From positions 434,001 to 498,000 of the forward strand of contig NZ_LQQC01000010.1 of NCBI RefSeq assembly GCF_001584615.1: a stretch of DNA of 64,000 nucleotides. The letters are read 5' to 3'. The position numbers and the translations under genes were made by a program. The notes under the pieces were generated by a model. The model saw nothing but the letters and a program-made list of their open reading frames with translations. It ran no database searches and was not told the DNA's origin. Positions 26,227 through 34,356 of this stretch are shown here, one piece after another. The stretch's first letter is position 1; each line of letters opens with the position of its first letter. The DNA comes from Brevibacterium ravenspurgense (GTDB lineage: Bacteria; Actinomycetota; Actinomycetes; Actinomycetales; Brevibacteriaceae).

Positions 26227-27045
26227 ATGGGCAAAGTCATAGTCCTCGGTTCGATCAACATCGACACGGTCATCCGCGCTCCCCGCTACCCCAGACTGGG
26301 TGAAACACTCATGGCGAACAGCGTGCGCACCATGCCCGGCGGAAAAGGAGCCAATCAGGCTGTTGCCGCACACCGGGCGGGCGCTGAAACGCTCCTCTTG
26401 TCCTGTGTTGGTTCGGATGCCCAGGGGGCCTTCTACCGCAAACACCTTCAAGCTTCCGGCCTGAGTACGGAGTTCGTGCGCACCACCTCGGGGCCCACCG
26501 GGTCGGCGACGATCGTCGTCGAAGATTCCGGCAACAACGCGATTCTGTTTGATCCGGGCGCGAACGCCGCGGTCGGCGAACCGGAGATTGAGGTCATTCT
26601 TGAGCACGCACAGCCCGGGGATGTCCTGACGATCGTCTTGGAAATCCAAGACCAGGTGGCTTTGCGCGCCCTCGCAGCCGCTCAAGAACGCGGCGTGACA
26701 ACCCTGCTCAACCCCTCCCCCTGGACGCAGGCAGCCCAGAGCCTCGCCGACTCCGCTGACATCGTGATCGTCAACGAACAGGAATCAGCACGACTCAACC
26801 GCGTTGACGAAAGGGTGTGCATCACCTTCGGCGCTCAGGGCGCTCTGTGGCGCGGCATTCACGCACCCGCGCGCCGAATAGAGGCCGTCGACACAACGGG
26901 CGCGGGCGATACGTTCGCGGGAACACTGGCCGCAGCCGTTGCCCGGGGACTCTCGACCGAAGAGGCTTTGCAGGCTGCAACAGAAGCCGCGACCGACATC
27001 TGCGAACGCGATGGCGCGCAGGACTGGCAAACACTGAGCAACTAA
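26227..27045 (+). CDS. PfkB family carbohydrate kinase (ribokinase-like)
   Basis: A 272-residue sugar kinase. The first PfkB signature GGKGANQAVAAHRAGA is near residue 38 and the second, DTTGAGDTFAGTLAAAV, near 220, with the catalytic Asp in GAGD. The opening VIVLGSINIDTVIRAPRYPRLGET matches ribokinase. The protein is shorter than E. coli RbsK (309), and no ribose transporter or regulator is nearby, so the sugar is uncertain. ATG at 26227 is the only start consistent with the family N-terminus. Confidence 0.85.
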   Translation: MGKVIVLGSINIDTVIRAPRYPRLGETLMANSVRTMPGGKGANQAVAAHRAGAETLLLSCVGSDAQGAFYRKHLQASGLSTEFVRTTSGPTGSATIVVEDSGNNAILFDPGANAAVGEPEIEVILEHAQPGDVLTIVLEIQDQVALRALAAAQERGVTTLLNPSPWTQAAQSLADSADIVIVNEQESARLNRVDERVCITFGAQGALWRGIHAPARRIEAVDTTGAGDTFAGTLAAAVARGLSTEEALQAATEAATDICERDGAQDWQTLSN

Positions 27046-27063
27046 AACTTTGCCCGGCGTTCA

Positions 27064-27080
27064 TTTAGCGTTAACGTAAA
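27064..27080. promoter_or_regulatory. Near-palindrome upstream of the phosphate transporter
   Basis: TTTAGCGTTAACGTAAA is an inverted repeat with a perfect CGTTAACG core and one bulged base, 109 bp before the pit start. It could be a regulator site (PhoP- or other); the sequence does not match a known consensus well enough to name it. Confidence 0.3.
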
Positions 27081-27188
27081 CCTTGTCATCCTTCGGTTCC
27101 ACACCGACCCACATCCGCCTGAGCACGCTCTGCGGTGACGGGTCCTTCACCGCGCGGAGCCGATCTCGCACATAAGCGGAAGAAGACA

Positions 27189-28442
27189 GTGGATTTCGTC
27201 GTACTCATCGTCGTGCTCGTCATCGCCTTGGCGCTGTTCTTCGATTTCACCAACGGCTTTCACGACACGGCCAACGCAATGGCGACCCCGATTGCAACAG
27301 GGGCCCTCAAACCGAAAACAGCCGTGGGACTCGCAGCGATCCTCAACCTCATCGGTGCGCTCCTGTCGACGGAAGTCTCCAAGACAGTCTCCGGCGGCAT
27401 CATCAACGAGGACCGGATAGGCGGGGATCTGTTCCCCTCCCTCATCTTTGCCGGACTGATCGGCGCCATCTGCTGGAACATGCTCACGTGGCTCTTGGGC
27501 CTTCCCTCAAGTTCGTCGCACGCCCTTTTCGGCGGACTGATCGGCGCGACGATGGTCGGTATCGGGTTCACAGCCGTCAACGTCGGCGGCGTCCTGTCCA
27601 AGATCGTTCTGCCAGCCATCCTCTCGCCGCTGACAGCCGGCATCATCGCCTTCGTCGCGACCAAGGTCGCATACGGCGTTACCCGTCGCTACGACAAAAA
27701 GCCCTCGGGCCGTGATGGCTTCCGCTGGGGGCAGATCCTCACTTCAAGCCTCGTTGCACTCGCCCACGGAACGAACGACGCGCAGAAGACGATGGGCGTG
27801 ATCACCCTCGTCCTTATCGCGGTCGGCTGGCAGTCGTCTGCCGATCACGATCCGCAGATGTGGGTTGTCCTCGCCTGCGCCTTCACAATTGCCCTGGGTA
27901 CGTACATGGGCGGCTGGCGAATCATCCACACGCTCGGCAAGGGCCTCACCCAGGTGCGCCCAGCCCAGGGATTCGCCGCGGAGTCCTCGACAGCAGCGAC
28001 GATTCTCGCCTCGTCCGCCCTCGGCTTCGCACTGTCAACAACCCAGGTCGCATCAGGCTCTGTCATCGGTTCGGGCATGGGCAGGCGCGGTTCAACCGTG
28101 AAATGGTCCATGGCCGGAAAGATCGTGCTCGGCTGGCTGGTCACTCTGCCGGCCGCAGGCCTCATCGGGGCTCTTGCCGCGATCTTCGTTGTTCTTCTGG
28201 GCAACATCGGTCTTGTCATTGACTTCATCGCAGCCACTGCAATTGTTCTCGGCCTCTACCTGTACTCGAAGCGCGACAGCGGCGAACCCGACGAAGCACT
28301 GTCACACGATGTCGCCGATGCCGGTTTCGCGGTGGATGTTGACACGGATCTCCCGCCCACGCCGCGGCAGGCACGTGCGCAAGAGCGCCGCCGCGCCGAG
28401 CGGCTGAACCTCGACGGCGACAGCGGAAAGGAAGAATCGTGA
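27189..28442 (+). CDS. pit: Pit family inorganic phosphate transporter
   Basis: A 417-residue low-affinity phosphate:H+ symporter with about ten spans. The two PiT signatures are present: FFDFTNGFHDTANAMATPIATGAL read in parts near residues 15-40, and SSLVALAHGTNDAQKTMGVI near 190. The C-terminal tail after residue 370 is cytoplasmic and Arg/Glu-rich. GTG at 27189 (MDFVVLIVVLV) with GGAAGA upstream is preferred over an 18-residue longer start. The stop overlaps the next gene by 4 bp (GTGA), so a small membrane partner is coexpressed. Confidence 0.93.
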   Translation: MDFVVLIVVLVIALALFFDFTNGFHDTANAMATPIATGALKPKTAVGLAAILNLIGALLSTEVSKTVSGGIINEDRIGGDLFPSLIFAGLIGAICWNMLTWLLGLPSSSSHALFGGLIGATMVGIGFTAVNVGGVLSKIVLPAILSPLTAGIIAFVATKVAYGVTRRYDKKPSGRDGFRWGQILTSSLVALAHGTNDAQKTMGVITLVLIAVGWQSSADHDPQMWVVLACAFTIALGTYMGGWRIIHTLGKGLTQVRPAQGFAAESSTAATILASSALGFALSTTQVASGSVIGSGMGRRGSTVKWSMAGKIVLGWLVTLPAAGLIGALAAIFVVLLGNIGLVIDFIAATAIVLGLYLYSKRDSGEPDEALSHDVADAGFAVDVDTDLPPTPRQARAQERRRAERLNLDGDSGKEES

Positions 28443-28771
28443 TCACAATCGACTGGGGCGCATTCCTCCTGGTGTTCATCACCGCTTTGGCGGGAGCCGT
28501 GTTCCTCGTGGGCTTCTATGCCCTCGGGCTGCGTCTGCTTGTGGCCGGCGGCAAGCCTCCGGTGGTTCACCCGGCAGAATTTCCCGATGCCATCACCGTG
28601 ATGTCACCCAAGCAGATCCGCAAGGCGGAAAAGAAAGCAGCCAAAGCAGCCAAGAAGGTGCCGCTGTCGCCCGGTGCGCAGAAGCTCGTGCTGCTGTGCG
28701 CCTACTGCTGCTTTGCCCTGTGCGCAGCCGTCATCGTCTTCGGTGTGCTGCTGCTGTTGATGTTCCGCTGA
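28439..28771 (+). CDS. Small two-span membrane protein coupled to pit
   Basis: A 110-residue protein with one hydrophobic helix near residues 8-36 and another near 83-109, joined by a Lys/Ala-rich cytoplasmic stretch (KQIRKAEKKAAKAAKK). I recognise no family domain. Small membrane proteins in this position are frequent after actinobacterial pit genes. The 4-bp overlap with pit suggests a role as transporter subunit or modulator, which is inference. Confidence 0.75.
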   Translation: MITIDWGAFLLVFITALAGAVFLVGFYALGLRLLVAGGKPPVVHPAEFPDAITVMSPKQIRKAEKKAAKAAKKVPLSPGAQKLVLLCAYCCFALCAAVIVFGVLLLLMFR

Positions 28772-28822
28772 TACTCCCGCTCCTCCAGGATTTGTGACGG
28801 TGGAGCCGATAGGGTGAGAAGC

Positions 28823-29635
28823 ATGGCCGAAAACTCACCTCACAGCACCAAGCAGGGGCGCAGTCGCACCGCCTACATCATCATCGCCATTATCGCGGTG
28901 GCTGCCTTCATCGCGGTTGTCGCGCTCGCACAGTTCACGTCCGGCGGCACGCCCTCCGGTGACGAGCAGGCACAGCGCAGTGCCCCCTCCGCCTCGTCCG
29001 CCGATGGGGACAATGCGCAAGAAGGCGACTCATCGGAAGGCGCGGAAGCCGCCGCAGCCGGTGCCGAGGGCGAATGGGTCCGCCGGGACGCAGACGACTC
29101 CGCCGCTGTTGGCGATGTTGACGCTCCCGTCGTCATCACCGAATGGACCGACCCGCGCTGCCCGTTCTGTGCGCACTTCCACAACAACATCCTTCCGGAC
29201 CTGCAGAAGAAATACGTTGACACCGGCAAGGTGCGCTTCGAATTCATAACCGTGGCGTTCTTCGGCGAACAGTCCGCGGCAGCCGGCTCAGCTATGGAAG
29301 CTGCCGGCAAACAGGGCAAGTACAGCGAGTACTCGGATGCCCTCTATGCGGCCGCGCCCGACAAGGGCCACCCTGATCTTCCGGAAGACAAGCTGGTGGA
29401 GTTTGCCGAAACCGCTGGTGTTGGCGATATCGAGAAGTTCCGCAAAGACATGAACGACCAGGCGCTCATCGACAAGGTCAATGACGAAACTGCGAAGGCT
29501 CAGCAGTACTACGGAATCCAGGCAGTGCCCTTCTTCGCATCGTCCGATGGCGAAAGCGCCCTGCGCGGCGCCCAGCCGGTAGAGAACTTTGAAGAATTCA
29601 TCGACGAGCAGCTGGAGAAGGCCGAAGCTCAATGA
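28823..29635 (+). CDS. Membrane-anchored DsbA-like thioredoxin-fold protein
   Basis: A 270-residue protein. It has an N-terminal membrane anchor (YIIIAIIAVAAFIAVVALAQ, about 17-36), a Ser/Ala/Glu-rich spacer, and a thioredoxin-fold domain from about residue 90. The redox motif is CPFC in TDPRCPFCAHFHNNI, and the cis-Pro loop is VPFFASSDG near 235. It would act outside the membrane in making or isomerising disulfides. ATG at 28823 with GGTGAG upstream is preferred over GTG at 28814. It overlaps ccdA by 4 bp, so the pair forms a redox relay; a VKOR protein at 57378-58019 could reoxidise it. Confidence 0.9.
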   Translation: MAENSPHSTKQGRSRTAYIIIAIIAVAAFIAVVALAQFTSGGTPSGDEQAQRSAPSASSADGDNAQEGDSSEGAEAAAAGAEGEWVRRDADDSAAVGDVDAPVVITEWTDPRCPFCAHFHNNILPDLQKKYVDTGKVRFEFITVAFFGEQSAAAGSAMEAAGKQGKYSEYSDALYAAAPDKGHPDLPEDKLVEFAETAGVGDIEKFRKDMNDQALIDKVNDETAKAQQYYGIQAVPFFASSDGESALRGAQPVENFEEFIDEQLEKAEAQ

Positions 29636-30444
29636 GCCTGGGGCTTCTTGGAGCTTTTGCCGGCGGAGTTCTCACACTCTTGAGCCCGTGCTCTGCAATG
29701 CTCCTGCCGGCATTCTTTTCCTACGCTTTCACGTCACCAAAAGAGCTGCTGGGAAGGACCTTCATTTTCTACCTGGGGCTGGTGACCACGCTCGTCCCGC
29801 TGGGAATTCTCGCCGGTTCAGTCGGCGCCTTCGTCACGATCCACCGCGAAGCTGTCGTGGCGGTGGCCGCCGTCGTGGTCGCCATCATGGGTGTTCTCAC
29901 AGCTCTCAACGTGAATCTCCCGTTCATGCCCTCAGGCGTGCAGAGTGCAGGGCGTTCATCCGCATCGGTCTATCTTCTCGGTGCTGTGTACGGGGTGGCG
30001 GGTGTCTGTGCGGGGCCTATTCTCGGAGCTGTTCTGACGGTCGCCGCGGCAAGCGCATCCGCGCTGTGGGGTGGCCTGATCCTTGTGTTCTTCGCTGCCG
30101 GCATGGCTCTGCCTCTTGTACTGCTGTCGGCCCTGTGGACGCGCCTGCCCGCTGTCCAGAAAATGGTCCGCCCGCGACCGGTTTCGTTCGGACCCATCAC
30201 AACCACGTGGACGAACCTGATCGGCGGTCTGCTCATGGTGGCACTTGCCGCACTGCTGTTCTTCACAAGCGGCACGGCCAAGCTGACCGGCTTCCTCGGC
30301 GCAGGAACGCAGGCGCGCATTGAAGGGTGGGTTCTGCAGAATTCATCAGCCGGCGTCGAGTTCGTCATCCTCGGTGCCATTGCCGTCATCACTGCAGTAA
30401 TCGCCGTCGTTGTTCTCAAACGCCGCGGTCCGCGCAATGACTGA
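29632..30444 (+). CDS. CcdA/DsbD-type transmembrane electron carrier
   Basis: A 270-residue membrane protein with about seven spans. The two cysteines that shuttle electrons from cytosolic thioredoxin across the membrane are visible: LLSPCSAMLLPAF near residue 19 and GVAGVCAGPILGA near 122. It probably supplies reducing power to extracytoplasmic thiol proteins, including the DsbA-like partner encoded upstream. No cytochrome c maturation genes are nearby, so the target may be the partner itself. The C-terminus extends beyond typical CcdA and may hold one extra span. Confidence 0.87.
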   Translation: MSLGLLGAFAGGVLTLLSPCSAMLLPAFFSYAFTSPKELLGRTFIFYLGLVTTLVPLGILAGSVGAFVTIHREAVVAVAAVVVAIMGVLTALNVNLPFMPSGVQSAGRSSASVYLLGAVYGVAGVCAGPILGAVLTVAAASASALWGGLILVFFAAGMALPLVLLSALWTRLPAVQKMVRPRPVSFGPITTTWTNLIGGLLMVALAALLFFTSGTAKLTGFLGAGTQARIEGWVLQNSSAGVEFVILGAIAVITAVIAVVVLKRRGPRND

Positions 30445-30462
30445 CTTCACGGGCCGTCGATT

Positions 30463-30491
30463 TTGCATTGGTCCGATGCATGGTCTAAGCT
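30463..30491 (+). promoter_or_regulatory. Promoter of tRNA-Ala
   Basis: -35 TTGCAT (30463-30468) and -10 TAAGCT (30486-30491), 17 bp apart, precede the tRNA by 25 bp. The same -35 hexamer is used for tRNA-Asn. Confidence 0.6.
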
Positions 30492-30516
30492 AGTACCTGT
30501 TGCCCAGACGGGTTCT

Positions 30517-30589
30517 GGGGGATTGGCGCAGTTGGTAGCGCGTCTCCATGGCATGGAGAAGGTCAGGGGTTCGAATCCCCTATCCTCCA
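30517..30589 (+). tRNA. tRNA-Ala (anticodon GGC)
   Basis: A 73-nt cloverleaf: acceptor GGGGGAT with ATCCTCC (one G-U pair), anticodon arm TCTCC-ATGGCAT-GGAGA with anticodon GGC, T arm GGGGTTCGAATCCCC. CCA is not encoded. Confidence 0.95.
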
Positions 30590-30620
30590 CTCGAGAAGCT
30601 TTGAGACAGCACTCGTAAGA

Positions 30621-30648
30621 AAGCCTCCGGTTCACCCGGAGGCTTTTT
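30621..30648 (+). terminator. Terminator of tRNA-Ala
   Basis: AAGCCTCCGG / CCGGAGGCTT (30621-30630 and 30636-30645) with loop TTCAC, followed by TTTCA within a TTTTT run. Confidence 0.88.
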
Positions 30649-30889
30649 CATTTCCCCTTCTGCCACTCTGCACTGACTGTGAGCCACTGCCCTGCATACC
30701 GGATTCCTAGGCTCACCCTCAGGCACTGGATATCACTCCCCTGCATTTCACTGCCATGGCAACATCCTGGTTCTTCCCGCAGACCCCTGGTCATATGCGC
30801 ATTCATCTATAAGACTGGTGACTGCGGCCAGATCCGCCTAATCCGCAACCAACAACGACGTTCATCATCGGATGAGTTAGGAAATTGCC
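30649..30889. other. Intergenic region upstream of the alcohol dehydrogenase
   Basis: No gene is visible in about 240 bp. A -10-like TATAAG at 30808-30813 may start the adhP transcript, giving a leader of about 70 nt; its -35 is poor. The stretch is locally less GC-rich than the genes around it. Confidence 0.4.
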
Positions 30890-31909
30890 ATGTCAACCAT
30901 GAAAGCGGCGGTTGCCGAAGAGTTCGGTCACAACCTCAATGTCTCTGACTCCAATCTGCCAGAACCCGGCGAACACCAGGCGCTGGTGAAGCTCATCGCT
31001 TCCGGTGTCTGCCACACAGACCTGCACGCCATGGAGGGCGACTGGCCGGTCAAGCCCAGCCCGCCTTTCATTCCCGGCCACGAGGGTGTCGGCATCGTTG
31101 AGAAGCTCGGCCCCGGCGAACACACGGTGAAAGTCGGCGACATGGTCGGCAACGCCTGGCTGTGGAGCGCGTGTGGGCACTGCGAACACTGCCGCCAGGG
31201 ATGGGAAACGCTGTGCGAGCAGCAGGAGAACGGCGGCTATTCCGTCAACGGCTCCTTCGGTGAGTACATGCTCGTCGACACCCGCTACGCCCCGGTCATT
31301 CCCGAAGGAGCTGACCCTCAAGAGGTCGCACCCGTGCTCTGTGCCGGTGTGACCGTGTACAAGGGCCTGAAGATGACCGACACTCGCCCCGGACAGTGGG
31401 TTGTCATCTCCGGCATCGGCGGTCTGGGACACATCGCTGTCCAGTACGCGGTCGCGATGGGACTGCGCGTGGTCGCCGTTGACATTGCCGAAGACAAGCT
31501 GGCTCTGGCTCAGAAGCACGGCGCTGAGGTCATCGTCAATGCTCTGACAGAAGACCCCGCTCAGGCCATTCAGGACAAGATCGGCGGAGCCCACGGTGTG
31601 CTTGTCACCGCCGTCCACGAGCAGGCCTTCAGTCAGGCGATCGGCATGTCACGCCGCGGCGGAACCATTGTGTTCAACGGTCTGCCGCCGGGCGAATTCT
31701 CCGTGTCGATCTACAACGTCGTCCTGGCTGGTCTGACGATCCGCGGTTCGATCGTCGGCACCCGTCAGGACATGGTCGAAGCTCTCGACTTCTACGCCGC
31801 CGGCAAGATCAAGCCGACGTACTCCACGCGGCGCCTTGAGGAGATCAATGACGTCTTCCAGGAGATGCGCGACGGCAAGATCGAAGGCCGCGTGGTCATC
31901 GAATACTGA
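30890..31909 (+). CDS. adhP: Zinc-dependent alcohol dehydrogenase (AdhP type)
   Basis: A 339-residue medium-chain dehydrogenase that interconverts primary alcohols and aldehydes with NAD. Catalytic zinc ligands are Cys in ASGVCHTDLHA and His in IPGHEGVG. Structural zinc is held by the four cysteines of CGHCEHCRQGWETLC near residue 95. The Rossmann motif SGIGGLGHIAVQYA is near 170. Length and motifs match the AdhP/AdhT group. AGGAAA precedes ATG at 30890. The gene is single; one copy of the repeated hairpin follows its stop by 35 bp. Confidence 0.93.
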   Translation: MSTMKAAVAEEFGHNLNVSDSNLPEPGEHQALVKLIASGVCHTDLHAMEGDWPVKPSPPFIPGHEGVGIVEKLGPGEHTVKVGDMVGNAWLWSACGHCEHCRQGWETLCEQQENGGYSVNGSFGEYMLVDTRYAPVIPEGADPQEVAPVLCAGVTVYKGLKMTDTRPGQWVVISGIGGLGHIAVQYAVAMGLRVVAVDIAEDKLALAQKHGAEVIVNALTEDPAQAIQDKIGGAHGVLVTAVHEQAFSQAIGMSRRGGTIVFNGLPPGEFSVSIYNVVLAGLTIRGSIVGTRQDMVEALDFYAAGKIKPTYSTRRLEEINDVFQEMRDGKIEGRVVIEY

Positions 31910-31944
31910 TCACTCCCCTGCCGCAGTCAGCGGCAGCCAAGATT

Positions 31945-31974
31945 CACGAGGCGGAACTCAGGTTCCGCCTCGTG
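31945..31974 (+). repeat. Palindromic hairpin repeat, copy 1
   Basis: CACGAGGCGGAAC pairs perfectly with GTTCCGCCTCGTG across the loop TCAG (13-bp stem), followed by TTCTGTT. It can serve as the adhP terminator. Copies 2 and 3 at 32401 and 36212 have the same stem and the loop TCAC. Confidence 0.9.
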
Positions 31975-32023
31975 TTCTGTTGGCGGGGGCTGCCGACGGA
32001 GTGCAAAGTCCAGTCGCACGGCA

Positions 32024-32071
32024 TGAAATCCAAGAGATTTCACAGGCGCATCGAAGCCAAGACGGTAGAAT
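32024..32071 (+). promoter_or_regulatory. Inverted repeat and -10 element upstream of a small membrane protein gene
   Basis: TGAAATC-caaga-GATTTCA (32024-32042) is a perfect 7-bp inverted repeat. TAGAAT (32066-32071) is a good -10 with no clear -35 between them, the arrangement expected for an activator or repressor site just upstream of a weak promoter. Confidence 0.35.
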
Positions 32072-32161
32072 TGGCGTACGTCAACGACGAAGTTGGCAGC
32101 CGCGACAGCCGATCGAATGATTCCGAGGTTCGCGGCAGACCAAGCAAAAGAAGGAGACATC

Positions 32162-32386
32162 ATGACTAAAGCCAATATCGGCTTCTGGCTATCGTTGGCA
32201 GCCTTCATCGTACTGTTCGGCGCATTCATTGCATCAGGGACCATTTCAGGAATGGAACGCGATGCGAATATCTACGGCGGGCCGTCCGAGCTGATCTTTC
32301 CCATCTCCGGAATCGGAGCACTCATTGCCGCCGGAGTCGCCATAATGTGTGCCGTGAAAGGCCGCTTCTTCAAAAACAGAGGATAA
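32162..32386 (+). CDS. Small two-span membrane protein of unknown function
   Basis: A 74-residue protein with helices at about 6-27 (IGFWLSLAAFIVLFGAFIAS) and 45-66 (FPISGIGALIAAGVAIMCAV), a short extracytoplasmic loop and a basic C-terminus. AAGGAGA six bases before ATG at 32162 is a strong ribosome binding site, which supports a real gene and fixes the start. No family recognised. It stands alone, with hairpin copies 1 and 2 on either side and a candidate operator upstream. Confidence 0.7.
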   Translation: MTKANIGFWLSLAAFIVLFGAFIASGTISGMERDANIYGGPSELIFPISGIGALIAAGVAIMCAVKGRFFKNRG

Positions 32387-32400
32387 CAACAGCCAACCCT

Positions 32401-32430
32401 CACGAGGCGGAACTCACGTTCCGCCTCGTG
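32401..32430 (+). repeat. Palindromic hairpin repeat, copy 2
   Basis: CACGAGGCGGAAC (32401-32413), loop TCAC, GTTCCGCCTCGTG (32418-32430), followed by ATCTGTTT. It lies between the convergent small membrane protein gene and the 3' end of the metal ABC operon, where it can act as a terminator. Confidence 0.9.
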
Positions 32431-32482
32431 ATCTGTTTAGGGACTGCTGCAGAAAAGGAGACCGGAAAACTCGACTCTCTGC

Positions 32483-33403
32483 TCAACGCCTGGAAAGCTT
32501 AGAGCCAGCACTCATGGAAACCGCGGCTCGTCCGGAGCTTCGTACCTTTGCCCTTGCTCTCGAACGGATCTTCACAAACGCCACGGCGCTGACAAGCAGC
32601 ACACCGCTGACAGCCGCCATGAGCGGAGCTGTGGGCAGGTCGAGCACATAGGCCGTCCAGAAGCCCGCCACCGCGCTGATGACAGCAATGACGAGGCTCA
32701 GTGCGATGACGACCGGCAGACGATTGCCGAACAGGACCGCAACCGCCGGCGGCACCACAACGAGCGCGACGACGAGAATAGCGCCCGCGGCATTGAACGC
32801 CACCACGACAGTTACGGCCACGAGAGCCATGAGCGTGTAGTCAACCGTTCTAACAGGCAGACCCATGGTGCGAGCCAGAACCGGATCGAAAGTCGCCAGG
32901 GACAGCACCCTGTAGGTGCAGGCGATGAAAATCGCCGTGACAGCGAAGACTCCAAGAAGCATGAGCGCCGTCTGCGGACCGAGGTTCACTCCCCGGACAA
33001 GCACGTGTTCACTCGGCAGAGCCATAAGGTTCAGATCACCCGTCAGCACGGTGTCCTCGCAGATGTGCACCGACTTCAGGCTCGTGGACAGAAGAATCAC
33101 TCCACCGGCGAAAAGAGCGGGAAAAATGAGCCCCTGATCGGCGCCTCGTGCTATCAGTCCGGTCCGGCGCAGCCATTCAGAGCCGAGCACCACGATCATG
33201 CCCATGGCCGAAGCGGCTGCAATCATCCACGGCGAATGGGTTGTGCCCGACACAATCGCCCCGATGACAACACCGGGAAGAACAGCGTGAGACATCGCGT
33301 CAACGAGCATTGACTGGCGCCGCAGCACCAAGAACACCCCCGGCAGAGCACATGTCACCGCGGTGGCAACAGCCAAAAACACGGTCGCCGCTGCAATGCT
33401 CAT
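32483..33403 (-). CDS. Metal ABC transporter permease (second, TroD/MntD-like)
   Basis: A 306-residue ABC-3 family permease with about eight spans. The family pattern is visible in VDAMSHAVLPGVVIGAIVSG near 35 and GLPVRTVDYTLMALVAVTVV near 190. The Arg/Lys/Ser-rich C-terminal tail is cytoplasmic. It overlaps the first permease gene by 4 bp and is the last gene of the operon. Two different permeases point to a heterodimeric TroCD/MntCD-like channel rather than a ZnuB homodimer. Confidence 0.9.
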   Translation of the reverse strand: MSIAAATVFLAVATAVTCALPGVFLVLRRQSMLVDAMSHAVLPGVVIGAIVSGTTHSPWMIAAASAMGMIVVLGSEWLRRTGLIARGADQGLIFPALFAGGVILLSTSLKSVHICEDTVLTGDLNLMALPSEHVLVRGVNLGPQTALMLLGVFAVTAIFIACTYRVLSLATFDPVLARTMGLPVRTVDYTLMALVAVTVVVAFNAAGAILVVALVVVPPAVAVLFGNRLPVVIALSLVIAVISAVAGFWTAYVLDLPTAPLMAAVSGVLLVSAVAFVKIRSRARAKVRSSGRAAVSMSAGSKLSRR

Positions 33404-34356
33404 CTGCCATTACCTCCCACAACAGCCAACCGGGCTGCATTCCGCCGGGCACGCATGGCCCTGCCGATAACCGAGCGCCGCGGGGCAAAAAGAACCGACA
33501 CGAGGAAAACTGTGAAGAGCACCAACACCACAATCGGGCCTGTCGGCACTCGCCCGAAGCTGACAGCGGCATAGGACCCGACGGCGCCGGCAGCGCCGCC
33601 GATCGAACCTGCGAGCATCACCATAGATCTGAGGCTTCCCGTCCACTGGCGAGCAGATGCTGCCGGCATAATCGCAAACGCCACCATGAGGATGAGCCCC
33701 ACTGACTTCACGCCGATGACGACGGCAACTGTTGTCGCCACCCCCAGTATTGGCCCGAGCACGGCTGACCGATAGCCCAGGGTGTGGGCAAAGACCGGAT
33801 CGAAGGTGAACAGCCCAAAAGCACGCCAGCCGATGATGACCGTCAGCAGCGCCGCACCGCCGCACACCGCGATCACAAGCAGGTCTTCGTGCGTTGTGGT
33901 TGCGGCATTGCCGAAGATATACGTTTCAATTCCCCCACGGCCCGGCAGCGACGACAGCGACGCCGAGCGCAGCAGCACGATACCGCTGCCGTAGAACAAA
34001 GCGAGAACTCCGGCCATGGCTGCATCTGAGCCCAGGCGGGTGCCGCTGATCCAATTCACGGCAAACGCCGCAAGAGACGAGGAAATCACCGCGCCGATCG
34101 TCAGAGTCACCATCGACCTGCCTGACACGCCAAGTACGGCAACCGCGATGACAAAGGCCGCAGCAACGCCGAAGACCGCCGAGTGCCCGATGACATCGGC
34201 AATGAGAGCCTGCCGGCGGAGATACAGAAAACAGCCCATCGCACCCGAGAAGGACCCCACGAGAACAGTTCCGATGAGCATGGTACGGAACGTGTAGTTC
34301 AGCAGAAGCTCACTCGGTGCGACGAAACCCGCGGCCAGCAGATCAGCGGTCTCCAC
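33400..34356 (-). CDS. Metal ABC transporter permease (first, TroC/MntC-like)
   Basis: A 318-residue ABC-3 family permease. It has about eight spans; LIADVIGHSAVFGVAAAFVIAVA near residue 52 is the equivalent of the ...DA(I/V)SHxxLPG motif. The start overlaps the ATPase gene by 14 bp and the stop overlaps the second permease by 4 bp. Together with the ATPase and the lipoprotein it forms a complete Mn2+/Zn2+/Fe2+-type importer. Confidence 0.9.
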   Translation of the reverse strand: METADLLAAGFVAPSELLLNYTFRTMLIGTVLVGSFSGAMGCFLYLRRQALIADVIGHSAVFGVAAAFVIAVAVLGVSGRSMVTLTIGAVISSSLAAFAVNWISGTRLGSDAAMAGVLALFYGSGIVLLRSASLSSLPGRGGIETYIFGNAATTTHEDLLVIAVCGGAALLTVIIGWRAFGLFTFDPVFAHTLGYRSAVLGPILGVATTVAVVIGVKSVGLILMVAFAIMPAASARQWTGSLRSMVMLAGSIGGAAGAVGSYAAVSFGRVPTGPIVVLVLFTVFLVSVLFAPRRSVIGRAMRARRNAARLAVVGGNGR

